Part shown: in pieces, positions 36,959 through 46,027 of the stretch
Position numbering within the stretch: the stretch's first letter is position 1
Layout: each line of letters starts with the position of its first letter
Source: Thermosynechococcus sichuanensis E542
Lineage (GTDB): Bacteria > Cyanobacteriota > Cyanobacteriia > Thermosynechococcales > Thermosynechococcaceae
Direction: 5' to 3'
Length of the DNA: 64,000 nt
NCBI RefSeq assembly: GCF_003555505.1
Contig: NZ_CP032152.1
Location: 2,217,001-2,281,000 of the forward strand
The notes under the pieces: model-generated
The model's input: the letters and a program-made list of their open reading frames with translations, nothing else
Told to the model about the DNA's origin: nothing
Databases searched by the model: none
Position numbers and translations under genes: made by a program

Positions 36959-39900
36959 GGACAGGCTTGAGCAACAGCGGGATTTTGTTGACGGTAGTCT
37001 TTGAGCCAGTCACAGGCGCTGTTTAGTAACTGTCCTAGGGTAGCCAGCGGGCTAATCAAGACTTCGTCATCCTCGGTACCGATCGCCACATAAAGTTCCC
37101 CTTGGCCACTCACGTCAACGCTGTAGGGAATGGCAGAAATGCGATCAATGAGTGTAATGAGCTGGCCTTTTTGGTTCCAAACCCGCACACTGCGATCGGG
37201 AGAGGCGGTGGCAATCATTTCACCATTCGGGCTAAGACCCAGACTGACAATACTCCGCTGGTGAGCACGAAACAGACGGGGATTACTGGGGGCATTTTTG
37301 CCGTGAATTGACCACAAATAGACGGAACCACTTTCGCCAGCCGCCGCTAGAAATTGGCCATTGGCACTAAATTCAAGACTGGTAAGCCATCCTGCATCTG
37401 GATTTAAGCGGTAGGCAGGGCGATCGCCCTCAAAATTCCAGACCTCAATTGTGCCCGCAGACCCCGTACTCGCGAGGAGGGGGAGTTTCGGATGGAAGCT
37501 GAGGCTCCAAATTTCCCCTTCCGTTTTGCGTTTTTGAATTTTCTCGGGTCGCTGAAGATCAACGAGATAAATCGTGCCTTTTTCATCCCCGGCCGCCAAG
37601 TACCGCTGTTGTGGATCCATGGCCACGGCGTATAGAGGCGCCTCAATGGGGAGTTGCCATGTTTGTTGGGACTGATCCTTAAGATTCCAGAGGACGAGTT
37701 TGCCCCCTTTGGTGGCGATCGCCACCCGTTGACCGCTGGGACTAAAGAGCACTTGGTTGATGCCTTGAGGATCGAGAACTGGGGTTGTTGAAAGGAGCGT
37801 ACCATCCCGTCGCCAGTGCTTGACGCGACCATCTTTGCCCCCTGTGACTACTGTGGCTGCTTGGGGATCTAAGGCCACTGTCCAAATACTTTCTTGATCG
37901 GCAAGCCAGTGTTCTGTGCGGTGATGATCGAGGTACCACAACGTCATCTGCCCCCCGCGATCGCTACTGAGAAGCACTGATCCCGTTGCATTAAAACTCA
38001 CTGTATTGATCAGGCGTTCATGACCCCTTAACTCAGCAATCAGCTCACCCGTTGGCTGCCACAGACGCATGGTGTTATCGGTGCTCAGGGTCAATAGCCG
38101 ATAGCCCACAGGAGACGTACCCACAAAATAAACGGGAGCAGCACTGACGCGCCATTGATTAATTTGTTGCCCCTTAGCGTTCCAAAGGCGAAGGGTACCA
38201 TCTTTGCCTACCGTGGCCAGTTGGCCATTACTGAGATAGGTCAAACTGGTTTGAGGAACGGGAAGATCGGCTTGAACTTGCCATGCTTGGAGCAGTTCCC
38301 CCTGACGCGACCAAACTCGAATCCAGCCTTCTTCATCGGCAGTGGCTAAGCGATCGCCCCTGATGGCATAACTCAAGCTATTGATACTCTGGCTGGGGGT
38401 GCGAATCGTGGCCAGCAATTCCCCCTCAAGGCTCCAACGCAGCATATCCCCCGTCGTTGTGGTGGCCGTCAACTCCTGCCCCTCTGGGCTAAAGCGAAAG
38501 TTGTTGATGGGTAGGGCAGGCAAGCGCCGCTCAAGGACAAGTTTTTGTGACTCGACACGCCACAGGGAAATTTCACCTCTGTCATTGAGCAAACCCACGC
38601 GATCGCCCGCCAGAGTGATGCGTGCCAGTTTAACATTGCCAATCTCCAAAGACTGGGCACTAAGTCGCTCGCCATTCACTCGCCAAAACTCCACAAGGCC
38701 GCTTTCACTAATGCTGAGTTGCTGGCCATCAACCGTCAAAAAGGCCGCCATCAGGGGAGTATTTTCACTCTGCCATTGGTTGCGGGCTTGAATGTGATCG
38801 AGGAAAAAATTAAGCACAAAGAGGGGGCGTGTGGTTGGGTACTGACTCAGGGGGCGATCGCCCACCAAGCGTTTTAAGTCACGTCCTGCCTGAATACCTG
38901 CCAAAAGAGCAGGCAACTCTTGGCTTTGAAACTGCTCTAGGAGATCATTGCTGGTTTGCTCAAGGGCTAAACTGGCTTGGCTGGCCTGCAAATCAGCATA
39001 GGTCTTTGCCAAAATCGCAGCTACCCCCAAGGAAATGACAGAAACAATACCCAGTGCCATCAGTGCCCGCTGAGTTAGACGACTGGCTTTGCGGCGAGCT
39101 GCCTCCAGAATTCGATTGGCCGCGCTGATGGCTTCTTTTTCTTGGCGCTCTAAGAGGAGAGTATCTTGAATTGCCTTTTGGTTTGCCTCTTGACTCGCAG
39201 AGAGGTACTGATAATCCAGATCACTGAGACTTTTGCCACTCGCCCAGAGTAGCGCTTCCTCAAGCGCCTGTCCCCGCAGGAGCCGGGAGCTATCACTCCC
39301 CCCAGAGCGTAACCATGCTTGGAATTCTTCACTGTAAGGGCGCAGTTGTGCCAACTGTTGCTCAACCCACTGGGCATTAAAAACTTGGGCATAGATGGGG
39401 TTAAACACCTGCAACTTCCCTTGACGCTGGCACACCAATCCCGTCAAAGCTAGGGCACGCTGCTCACTACTGCCATCAAGGGGAATACCCCCCGTTTCTA
39501 AAACGCGCTGATAGAGACCCAAGAGACGACCAATGCGCTGTTCATCCGCCAGCAAGCGATTGCGGATAGTTTTCAAGTGTTCGGGTTCATCTTGGCGTTC
39601 CCAATCTTGAAGGATATGCGCTTGGACAAACTGGGATAACTGCTGGGAGAGCATTGAGGCTGGCATGAATGACCCATGCTGTTGCAGCAGGCGACAGAGT
39701 TTCTGGGTCAAGAAGGGTTGGCCGCCTGTCCAGTTGAGAATTTCCGCCAAGAGTTGATCGGGGTTGTCGCTGAGATGGGCAATGCCCTTGAGCAGGGGGG
39801 TGGCTTCCGCAAGGGTAAATCCCTGTAAATCAATGGCACAGCCAATGTTAAAGGGAGTGCGCTGCTTATCTTGAATCAGTTGATCGGGGGTGGCCACGCC

Positions 39901-40446
39901 AAAGAGGGCAAAGGTTAAGCGCTGATATTCCGGACGATCTGCCCGTTGGTTGTAACAAGCGCGGATCCAAGCAAAAAAATCGTCGGTGGAAAAGGGCAAA
40001 CTCAACAAACTATCAATTTCATCAATGAAAATCACAAGGGGTTCACGGGTGTAGGCAAGGAGCACCGTTTCTACAAATTCACTGAGGCGTTGAATGGGTG
40101 ACACTAGCTGGCGATCGCGCCACCAAGAGCGCAACGAGACCACATCAGTTAACTGAAATCCCTGAATGAGGGCACCAACAAAGCTGGCATACCACTGCTC
40201 GGGGTGAATATTTTGGCTGCCAATTTTGGTAATGTCGAGGGCAGCACAGCGATACCCCATGGTCATCAATTGCTGCGTCACCTGCACCCGCAAGCTAGAT
40301 TTGCCCATTTGCCGCGAATTGAGAATATAGCAAAACTCGCCAGCGGTGAGGGCAGCCAGCAGATCTGCATCCGCTTGCCGTCGGACATAGACTGCCGATG
40401 TGGTGGGTAAACTGCCCCCCACTTGATAGGTGATTGCTCCATCCAT
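36955..40446 (-). CDS. AAA-like NTPase fused to a WD40 beta-propeller array
   Basis: The protein (1163 residues) opens with YQVGGSLPTTSAVYVRRQAD and Walker A NSRQMGKSS (Lys49-Ser50), then Walker B VIFIDEIDSLL near 135: the AAA_35/STAND-type domain seen in cyanobacterial multi-domain proteins. A coiled segment and a hydrophobic stretch (GIVSVISLGVAAILA) near residue 490 follow, and then about fourteen WD40-like repeats to the end. The ATG at 40446 is chosen as it leaves a ten-base gap to the rodZ-like gene. STAND proteins act as sensors or scaffolds; no effector domain is visible. Confidence 0.85.
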   Translation of the reverse strand: MDGAITYQVGGSLPTTSAVYVRRQADADLLAALTAGEFCYILNSRQMGKSSLRVQVTQQLMTMGYRCAALDITKIGSQNIHPEQWYASFVGALIQGFQLTDVVSLRSWWRDRQLVSPIQRLSEFVETVLLAYTREPLVIFIDEIDSLLSLPFSTDDFFAWIRACYNQRADRPEYQRLTFALFGVATPDQLIQDKQRTPFNIGCAIDLQGFTLAEATPLLKGIAHLSDNPDQLLAEILNWTGGQPFLTQKLCRLLQQHGSFMPASMLSQQLSQFVQAHILQDWERQDEPEHLKTIRNRLLADEQRIGRLLGLYQRVLETGGIPLDGSSEQRALALTGLVCQRQGKLQVFNPIYAQVFNAQWVEQQLAQLRPYSEEFQAWLRSGGSDSSRLLRGQALEEALLWASGKSLSDLDYQYLSASQEANQKAIQDTLLLERQEKEAISAANRILEAARRKASRLTQRALMALGIVSVISLGVAAILAKTYADLQASQASLALEQTSNDLLEQFQSQELPALLAGIQAGRDLKRLVGDRPLSQYPTTRPLFVLNFFLDHIQARNQWQSENTPLMAAFLTVDGQQLSISESGLVEFWRVNGERLSAQSLEIGNVKLARITLAGDRVGLLNDRGEISLWRVESQKLVLERRLPALPINNFRFSPEGQELTATTTTGDMLRWSLEGELLATIRTPSQSINSLSYAIRGDRLATADEEGWIRVWSRQGELLQAWQVQADLPVPQTSLTYLSNGQLATVGKDGTLRLWNAKGQQINQWRVSAAPVYFVGTSPVGYRLLTLSTDNTMRLWQPTGELIAELRGHERLINTVSFNATGSVLLSSDRGGQMTLWYLDHHRTEHWLADQESIWTVALDPQAATVVTGGKDGRVKHWRRDGTLLSTTPVLDPQGINQVLFSPSGQRVAIATKGGKLVLWNLKDQSQQTWQLPIEAPLYAVAMDPQQRYLAAGDEKGTIYLVDLQRPEKIQKRKTEGEIWSLSFHPKLPLLASTGSAGTIEVWNFEGDRPAYRLNPDAGWLTSLEFSANGQFLAAAGESGSVYLWSIHGKNAPSNPRLFRAHQRSIVSLGLSPNGEMIATASPDRSVRVWNQKGQLITLIDRISAIPYSVDVSGQGELYVAIGTEDDEVLISPLATLGQLLNSACDWLKDYRQQNPAVAQACP

Positions 40447-40456
40447 TGAAGGCGAC

Positions 40457-41263
40457 CTAGTTGGAGACGGTACGCTCAGGGACTGTTGACGTGGTTGTGG
40501 TCTCGGAAGTGGCCTGACTGGCAAGAAATTCTTTTTCTGTGACTTCGCCGGGTTGCCCCATGGGTTGGGACGGGCCATTATTGACACTCACTTTGACAGC
40601 GCCCGCATTGCCCGTGCGGACAATCAAGCGTTCCTTAGCTTGCCAACTGCGCTCTGTCCCCGACTCCAGAATGCCGGCATAGACAACTCGACCATCGGCC
40701 TCCACCTCTAGCCACGCAGCATCGGAGAGGGACAATTTGACCTCGACCGTTTCAGGGATAGTGGGACTGGGTGTCGGTGTTGCCGCTACGGTGGGGGTGG
40801 GTGTTGGGCTGGGGGATGCTGTAGGGGTAGGTGTGGGGGTTAAATCAGTAATGCTTTGGGGTTGGGGGCGAAAGAGATAGGCCAACGCAGCCACTGCTGC
40901 TGCGACAAGGGCAAAGTACATCAAGTACAGGTGAATTGGGCGCAACTGCCAACCCATACCGCCCCTAGAGACACTAGGTTTATCGGGGTGCTCCGCAGGC
41001 TCAACCACCGTGGGAAAATTGGCAGCAATACTTTTGCCATCAAGACCAAGGGCATCGGCAAAACGGCGAATAAATCCTTGGGTATAGACCGGTTCGGGCA
41101 ACTCCTCTAGGCTGGCGTTCTCAATGGCTGCAAGGATGGACTGGCGCACCAACGTTTTGGCGGCTAACTCTTCAAGACTCAGACCGAGTTCGAGTCGCTT
41201 GTCGCGCAGGAAGGCACCAATCTCTGCTAGTTTTTCTGCCTGTTGATCACTGAGGTGAGGCAT
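40457..41263 (-). CDS. RodZ-like HTH membrane protein
   Basis: The 268-residue protein has an N-terminal helix-turn-helix (about 11-75: LRDKRLELGLSLEELAAKT and YTQGFIRRFADALG), one membrane helix at about 112-130, a Pro/Thr-rich linker of repeated TPTP units and a C-terminal DUF4115 domain (VEVKLSLSDAAWLEVEADG). This is the plan of RodZ, which links MreB to the cell wall machinery. It is followed by the AAA-WD40 gene on the same transcript by spacing. Confidence 0.85.
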   Translation of the reverse strand: MPHLSDQQAEKLAEIGAFLRDKRLELGLSLEELAAKTLVRQSILAAIENASLEELPEPVYTQGFIRRFADALGLDGKSIAANFPTVVEPAEHPDKPSVSRGGMGWQLRPIHLYLMYFALVAAAVAALAYLFRPQPQSITDLTPTPTPTASPSPTPTPTVAATPTPSPTIPETVEVKLSLSDAAWLEVEADGRVVYAGILESGTERSWQAKERLIVRTGNAGAVKVSVNNGPSQPMGQPGEVTEKEFLASQATSETTTTSTVPERTVSN

Positions 41264-41404
41264 CGCTATCTATCTCCTGCCGTCAGTCTATGCCAATTTG
41301 CCGAAGAGGGGTTTAGCCATTGGGATTATCCTATAGCAAGCTGCTGTGGATTGGGGGACTGCCTTTGCTAGGCTAGATTTGGTTTTTAGACATACCTCTT
41401 CTTT

Positions 41405-42136
41405 ATGACTCAGTTTTCTCCCTTGTACGAAGGCAAGGCAAAGATTATTTATGCCACATCGGATCCAGACATCTTGCTGGCGGAGTTCAAGGATGATGCC
41501 ACCGCCTTTAATGCTCAAAAGCGCGGCTCGATCCAAAACAAGGGAGTGATGAACTGCGCGATCGCCAGCCATTTGTTTCAGTATCTGGCAGCTCAGGGCA
41601 TCCCCAACCATTTTATTGCCCAAGTGGCGCCAAACAAGATGCACATGCGGCGAGTAGAGATTATTCCCCTTGAGGTGGTGGTGCGTAATCGGGCGGCGGG
41701 AAGCCTCTGTCGGCAGACGGGCTTGCCTTTGGGATTAGAACTTAATCCCCCCTTGGTGGAGTTTTACCTCAAGAATGATGATCTTGGTGATCCGCTGCTC
41801 ACAGGCGATCGCCTGCGCCTATTGCAAATTGCCACGGATGAGGAAGTCGCAAAGATCAGGGAAATGGCCTTGGCTGTCAATACCCATCTCAGTCGTTTTT
41901 TTGCCGAGTGTGGCATTACCCTTGTGGACTTTAAGCTGGAGTTTGGCCGCAGTCGCAGTGGGGAGATTCTCTTAGCCGATGAAATTAGCCCCGACAGTTG
42001 CCGCCTCTGGAATCAAGATGAAAGTGATCCTGAGAAGCGCATTCTCGATAAAGATCGTTTTCGCCAAGATTTGGGGGCGATCGAGGATGCCTACGCCCTC
42101 GTGATGCAGCGAGTGTTAGCCCATAGCGTCCGTTAG
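41405..42136 (+). CDS. purC: SAICAR synthetase
   Basis: The 243-residue enzyme joins aspartate to CAIR in purine synthesis. It has LYEGKAKIIYAT, the nucleotide loop, RVEIIPLEVVVRNRAAGSL and LADEISPDSCRLW. Length is typical for bacterial PurC. glk begins 13 bases later. Confidence 0.97.
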   Translation: MTQFSPLYEGKAKIIYATSDPDILLAEFKDDATAFNAQKRGSIQNKGVMNCAIASHLFQYLAAQGIPNHFIAQVAPNKMHMRRVEIIPLEVVVRNRAAGSLCRQTGLPLGLELNPPLVEFYLKNDDLGDPLLTGDRLRLLQIATDEEVAKIREMALAVNTHLSRFFAECGITLVDFKLEFGRSRSGEILLADEISPDSCRLWNQDESDPEKRILDKDRFRQDLGAIEDAYALVMQRVLAHSVR

Positions 42137-42149
42137 CAAGGGGTGGGTA

Positions 42150-43133
42150 ATGACGGTTGTGCTCGGTGCCGATGTGGGTGGCACAAAAACGCTCGTCGAG
42201 TTGTGGGAGGTGGTGGGCAGTGATTGGCATTTGCTCCACAGGGCTAAATACGCCAGCCGCGATTTCCCTGACTTGACAGCTCTTTTGCAAACCTTCCTCA
42301 AGGAGAGTTCTGCCCATCCACAGCGGGCTTGTTTGGGGATTCCAGGACCTGTGATTGACCAGGTGGCTCAGGTCACCAATCTGGGCTGGCGGGTTAGTGG
42401 TGCCGAATTAGAGGTAGCATTGCAAATCCCTTGCGTGACGCTGCTGAATGATTTTGCCGCCGTGGCCTATGGTGCGTTGGTGTTACCGCCGACGGATTTT
42501 GTGATTCTTCAGGAGCGGCCGCGGCGTCCCCAAGCCCCTATTGCCCTCTTGGGAGCGGGTACTGGATTAGGAGAAGCGCTAATGATTTGGCAGGGCGATC
42601 GCTACCAAGTAATGCCCCTTGAGGGCGGTCACACCGACTTTCCACCGCGCAATGAACAGGAAATGGGTCTATTGCGCTATCTCTGGCAAACCTACCAACG
42701 CGTCTCTGTGGAGCGGGTGGTCTCTGGTGCAGGGCTAGTGGCGATTTACGACTATCTCAAGAGTATCCACTTTGCTCCCGAATCACCAGTGGTTGCAGCA
42801 GCCATGGCAGAGGTGAAGGATCGTGCCACTGTAGTCAGTCAATACGGCCTAGAGGGAGATCCCTTGTGTGCGGAAGCTCTGCGAATGTTTGTAGATGCCT
42901 ATGGAGCAGAGGCTGGCAACCTTGCCCTGAAAAGCTTGCCCTTGGGGGGGGTGCTGATTGCCGGAGGAATTGCCCCCAAAATCCTACCGAAAATGACCGA
43001 TGGCACGTTTCTGCAAGGGTTTGTGAATAAGGGACGATTTCGCCCCCTGATGGAGCAGTTGTACGTTGCAGTCATTACAAATCCGGAGGTGGGATTACGG
43101 GGCGCCGTACATTTGGCCGCTCAGGGGGTCTAG
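42150..43133 (+). CDS. glk: Glucokinase
   Basis: The 327-residue protein has VLGADVGGTKTLVELW (phosphate-binding loop), GIPGPVIDQ, LLNDFAAVAYG and LLGAGTGLGEA, typical of Glk-type ATP glucokinases. It makes glucose 6-phosphate from glucose in the cytosol. Likely in one operon with purC by spacing. Confidence 0.94.
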   Translation: MTVVLGADVGGTKTLVELWEVVGSDWHLLHRAKYASRDFPDLTALLQTFLKESSAHPQRACLGIPGPVIDQVAQVTNLGWRVSGAELEVALQIPCVTLLNDFAAVAYGALVLPPTDFVILQERPRRPQAPIALLGAGTGLGEALMIWQGDRYQVMPLEGGHTDFPPRNEQEMGLLRYLWQTYQRVSVERVVSGAGLVAIYDYLKSIHFAPESPVVAAAMAEVKDRATVVSQYGLEGDPLCAEALRMFVDAYGAEAGNLALKSLPLGGVLIAGGIAPKILPKMTDGTFLQGFVNKGRFRPLMEQLYVAVITNPEVGLRGAVHLAAQGV

Positions 43134-43137
43134 GGGG

Positions 43138-44073
43138 TTAGAGGTGCTTCAGTTGGGGATAGGCCATTAGCAACTCATCGGCAGTGAGGGTGTCACCAAT
43201 TGCCTGAGGTTGCCAGAGCAATTCGACTGCCAGCAGGCGATCGCTACCAATGCCCCCCAACTGTTGCAACGCTTGTCGCAGTTCTAGGTCATTATTGACG
43301 GCGGGCAGTTTCAAGCGGCCAGTGGCAGCCACCACCAAAGTTACGACAATATATTCACCCACATCATTGCTCACCACAGGGGCGATCGCCGTCTGTTTAA
43401 TCTCACGACGGTAGTTAGAGAGGGTTTCCGCGCTGAGTTTGCTGCGCTCCGCAAGAGCCAGTTGGTTAAAGGCGGTTTCCGCTTGCAGCAGTTTCGTTTC
43501 TTGGCTGCTGGCGTGGGCATAGACCCAGTATTGGGGATGGCGCAGCAGGGCAAGGGTTGCCTCTTGTAGCACTTTCGTTAGACCCTCGGGACTTTGGGTA
43601 TCGGCGGTGAGCGCCAGTTGATTTAGTTCCTCTTGGAGTTCCCGAGCTTGAGCTAGGAGTCCCACCTGCAGCGTATGCAACGAGACCACAGGGTTGTCTT
43701 GATAGATCTCTGAGTCATCGCCGCTGTTGCGGAAGTTGCGGAAAGTGGAGATCAAGACATTGGCCAGCACACCAATCATGATGATCGTGAATAGGCCACC
43801 AAAGCCACCGCCAAAACCAAAGAAGGGAATGAGGAAGGGAAAGCCAAAGCCACCGCCATAGACGGGAACCGGCTGAGCATAGCCGCCGTAATCACTGCGG
43901 GGGGCACGGTAGGAACGGGTGGGCGCCGGACGACTAAAGGAGCCACCCCCGACACGTCCACCACTGCGGGCTGCCCATGCGGCACCACTGTCAAGGACAA
44001 GATGGGCAATCAATACCCCCACTGCCACAATTGCTGTCACAGATTTGAGACGTTGCCAAAACGTTTTCATCAT
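43138..44073 (-). CDS. DUF1517 membrane protein
   Basis: A 311-residue protein with an N-terminal signal or anchor (ending near GAAWAARSGG), a Gly/Ser/Arg/Tyr-rich low-complexity region with GGRVGGGSFSRP, a second hydrophobic Gly/Phe-rich segment (about 75-108), and a C-terminal DUF1517 domain. Plant homologues of DUF1517 are thylakoid or envelope proteins involved in light acclimation, as I recall. ATG at 44073 starts the signal; a frame to 44088 is less likely. Function in cyanobacteria unclear. Confidence 0.85.
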   Translation of the reverse strand: MMKTFWQRLKSVTAIVAVGVLIAHLVLDSGAAWAARSGGRVGGGSFSRPAPTRSYRAPRSDYGGYAQPVPVYGGGFGFPFLIPFFGFGGGFGGLFTIIMIGVLANVLISTFRNFRNSGDDSEIYQDNPVVSLHTLQVGLLAQARELQEELNQLALTADTQSPEGLTKVLQEATLALLRHPQYWVYAHASSQETKLLQAETAFNQLALAERSKLSAETLSNYRREIKQTAIAPVVSNDVGEYIVVTLVVAATGRLKLPAVNNDLELRQALQQLGGIGSDRLLAVELLWQPQAIGDTLTADELLMAYPQLKHL

Positions 44074-44322
44074 AAATTGTGTTCCCAAGGATTGACATAC
44101 CGAAGGAAATGTCCTGCTCTCAGTCTAACGTTTTGTTATTTCTAGAACAGATGGGGAAACCCTACAGCCCTTTTCGCAGGGATGGAACACGCTGGCAACC
44201 GTCAAATGCGAGAGGCGCCCGCCCCCTTGGTGTAGGCCATATTTTAGAAAACGGCTGTATTACGATATGAAAAGCAAACTTTTGATCAATGCTTTGCCTG
44301 CCGAGTTCTGTTCACGAAAACA

Positions 44323-44790
44323 ATGATTGAAATTCCTGAGCCTCTTAAGCCGGTGATCACCTTTGCCCACCCGGTGCTGATGTGGATTCTTTTTGCGCTC
44401 ACGCTCTATGCCATGTATTTAGGGATTCAAACCCGTCGCCTACGCTCCCTCAGCGGCGAGGAAAAAAAGGCACTGATCCAATCCAAGGTCAATATCAAAC
44501 ACCACCAAGTTGGCGCCATCCTATTGGCTTTGATGGTCATGGGTACGATTGGCGGGATGGCGGTCACCTACATCAATAATGGCAAGCTCTTTGTCGGGCC
44601 GCACTTGATTGTTGGGCTAACGATGACGGCCTTAATTGCGATTTCTGCCAGCTTGACCCCCTTTATGCAAAAGGGAAGCGAGGCCGCCCGTGCCCTGCAC
44701 ATGACCCTGAATCTGTTTCTCGTCATTCTCTTTGGCTGGCAAGCAGTGACGGGTCTGCAAATTGTGCAGCGAATTCTCAATGCCAGCTAA
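44323..44790 (+). CDS. DUF4079 four-helix membrane protein
   Basis: The 155-residue protein has four hydrophobic helices (about 12-33, 62-82, 90-110, 125-150) with a KHHQVGA and a HMTLN segment whose His residues recall cytochrome b561-like heme sites. It fits the DUF4079 family, found in cyanobacteria and plastids; function unknown. Nothing else recognisable lies in the 250 bases before it. Confidence 0.8.
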   Translation: MIEIPEPLKPVITFAHPVLMWILFALTLYAMYLGIQTRRLRSLSGEEKKALIQSKVNIKHHQVGAILLALMVMGTIGGMAVTYINNGKLFVGPHLIVGLTMTALIAISASLTPFMQKGSEAARALHMTLNLFLVILFGWQAVTGLQIVQRILNAS

Positions 44791-44870
44791 GTGAGGAGGG
44801 CAACCTAGGAAGCGATTGTAGCAATTGCAAAATCTCTGCAACAAGCGAGAACTTTTGTGCCAGAATATGA

Positions 44871-44915
44871 GGAGCACTAATTACTGCAAATAATTCCCAA
44901 TGCAGTGAGTGCTCC
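44871..44915 (+). promoter_or_regulatory. Long inverted repeat in the leader of the iron-type ABC ATPase gene
   Basis: GGAGCACT (44871-44878) pairs with AGTGCTCC (44908-44915), and ACTGCA (44883-44888) pairs with TGCAGT (44901-44906), with a 12-base loop. The structure is 41 bases before the ATG at 44957. There is no good T-run after it, so it is more like an operator or leader structure than a terminator of the DUF4079 gene. Confidence 0.55.
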
Positions 44916-44956
44916 TTTGCTTTATTGATTGCAGACGGTTCGCTTTCTGGGTGATC

Positions 44957-46027
44957 ATGACCACACTTTCCCTGATGCCAACGCTTAAAACAGCCGTCCG
45001 GGTTGAGCACTTACGTAAATCCTTTGGTCGCTTTGCTGCGATTTGTGATGTTAGCCTCTGTGTCCATGAGGGGGAAATTCTGGGGCTGTTGGGGCCTTCG
45101 GGTTGCGGTAAGACAACATTACTGCGCTTAATTGCGGGTCTAGACACGCCAGATGCTGGGGAAATTAGGGTCGGCGATCGCTGTGTGGCAGCGGCAAATG
45201 TTTTTGTGCCCCCTGAGCAGCGGTCTTTGGGCATGGTCTTTCAGGACTTTGCCCTGTTTCCCCATTTGACAGTCGCCGAAAATATTGCCTTTGGCTTGCA
45301 ACAACAACGGCTCAGCAAGCAGCAAATTCAGGAGCGAGTGGCAGCAGTTTTGGCCTTGGTGCACCTAGAGGGGATGCAAAAGCGTTATCCCCATGAGTTG
45401 TCGGGAGGGCAGCAGCAGCGGGTAGCCCTAGCACGGGCGATCGCCCCTCAACCCGCCGTAATTCTCCTTGATGAACCCCTGAGTAATCTCGATGCCCAAG
45501 TGCGCCTACAACTGCGGGAGGAATTACGCACGATTCTTAAGGGTACACAGACAACAGCAATTTTTGTCACTCATGATCAGGAGGAAGCCCTAAGTCTGTC
45601 GGATCGCCTAGCAGTCATGCGCCAAGGCAAAATTGAGCAGGTGGGTACCCCCCAAGAAATTTATTGCCAGCCAGCCTCGCGATTTGTGGCGGAGTTTATT
45701 ACCCAAGCGAACTTTTTGCCGGCCTGTGCGGAAGGGTCTCAGGTGCGCACGGATGTTGGCACGTTTCCCCTGTTGGAAGCTTCAGCTAGAGGGGAAGGGG
45801 AAGTAATGATCCGCGAAGAGGATCTCCAGTTGCAGCCAGACACAGAAGCCACCAGTTGCTTTGTGATTCGCGATCGCCAGTTTCTCGGTCGGGAGTATCG
45901 CTACTGTATTCAACTCCCCTGTGGCAAGGAACTCCATGCCCGTCAGCCCCTCGCGGTGGATATCCCCATTGGTACTGCTGTGAAGGTAGCGGCTGAAGCG
46001 GTGCGCTTTTTCCCAAAAGAAAACTAA
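44957..46027 (+). CDS. ABC transporter ATP-binding protein, Fe(3+)-type (FutC/FbpC-like)
   Basis: A 356-residue ABC ATPase with Walker A GPSGCGKTT, signature LSGGQQQRVALARA, Walker B VILLDEPLSNLD and the His-loop FVTHDQ. A C-terminal region of about 110 residues (TOBE-like) follows, as in the FbpC/PotA/ModC group. FutC is suggested by overall resemblance; the substrate (iron, sulfate, polyamine) is not decided by the sequence. No permease or binding protein gene is nearby. ATG at 44957 is chosen over an upstream TTG/ATG reading. Confidence 0.85.
   Translation: MTTLSLMPTLKTAVRVEHLRKSFGRFAAICDVSLCVHEGEILGLLGPSGCGKTTLLRLIAGLDTPDAGEIRVGDRCVAAANVFVPPEQRSLGMVFQDFALFPHLTVAENIAFGLQQQRLSKQQIQERVAAVLALVHLEGMQKRYPHELSGGQQQRVALARAIAPQPAVILLDEPLSNLDAQVRLQLREELRTILKGTQTTAIFVTHDQEEALSLSDRLAVMRQGKIEQVGTPQEIYCQPASRFVAEFITQANFLPACAEGSQVRTDVGTFPLLEASARGEGEVMIREEDLQLQPDTEATSCFVIRDRQFLGREYRYCIQLPCGKELHARQPLAVDIPIGTAVKVAAEAVRFFPKEN

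Noticed and set aside
44079-44270. 63-residue frame between the DUF1517 and DUF4079 genes
   Set aside because: No ribosome-binding site, no motif and odd composition; the region is better called non-coding.
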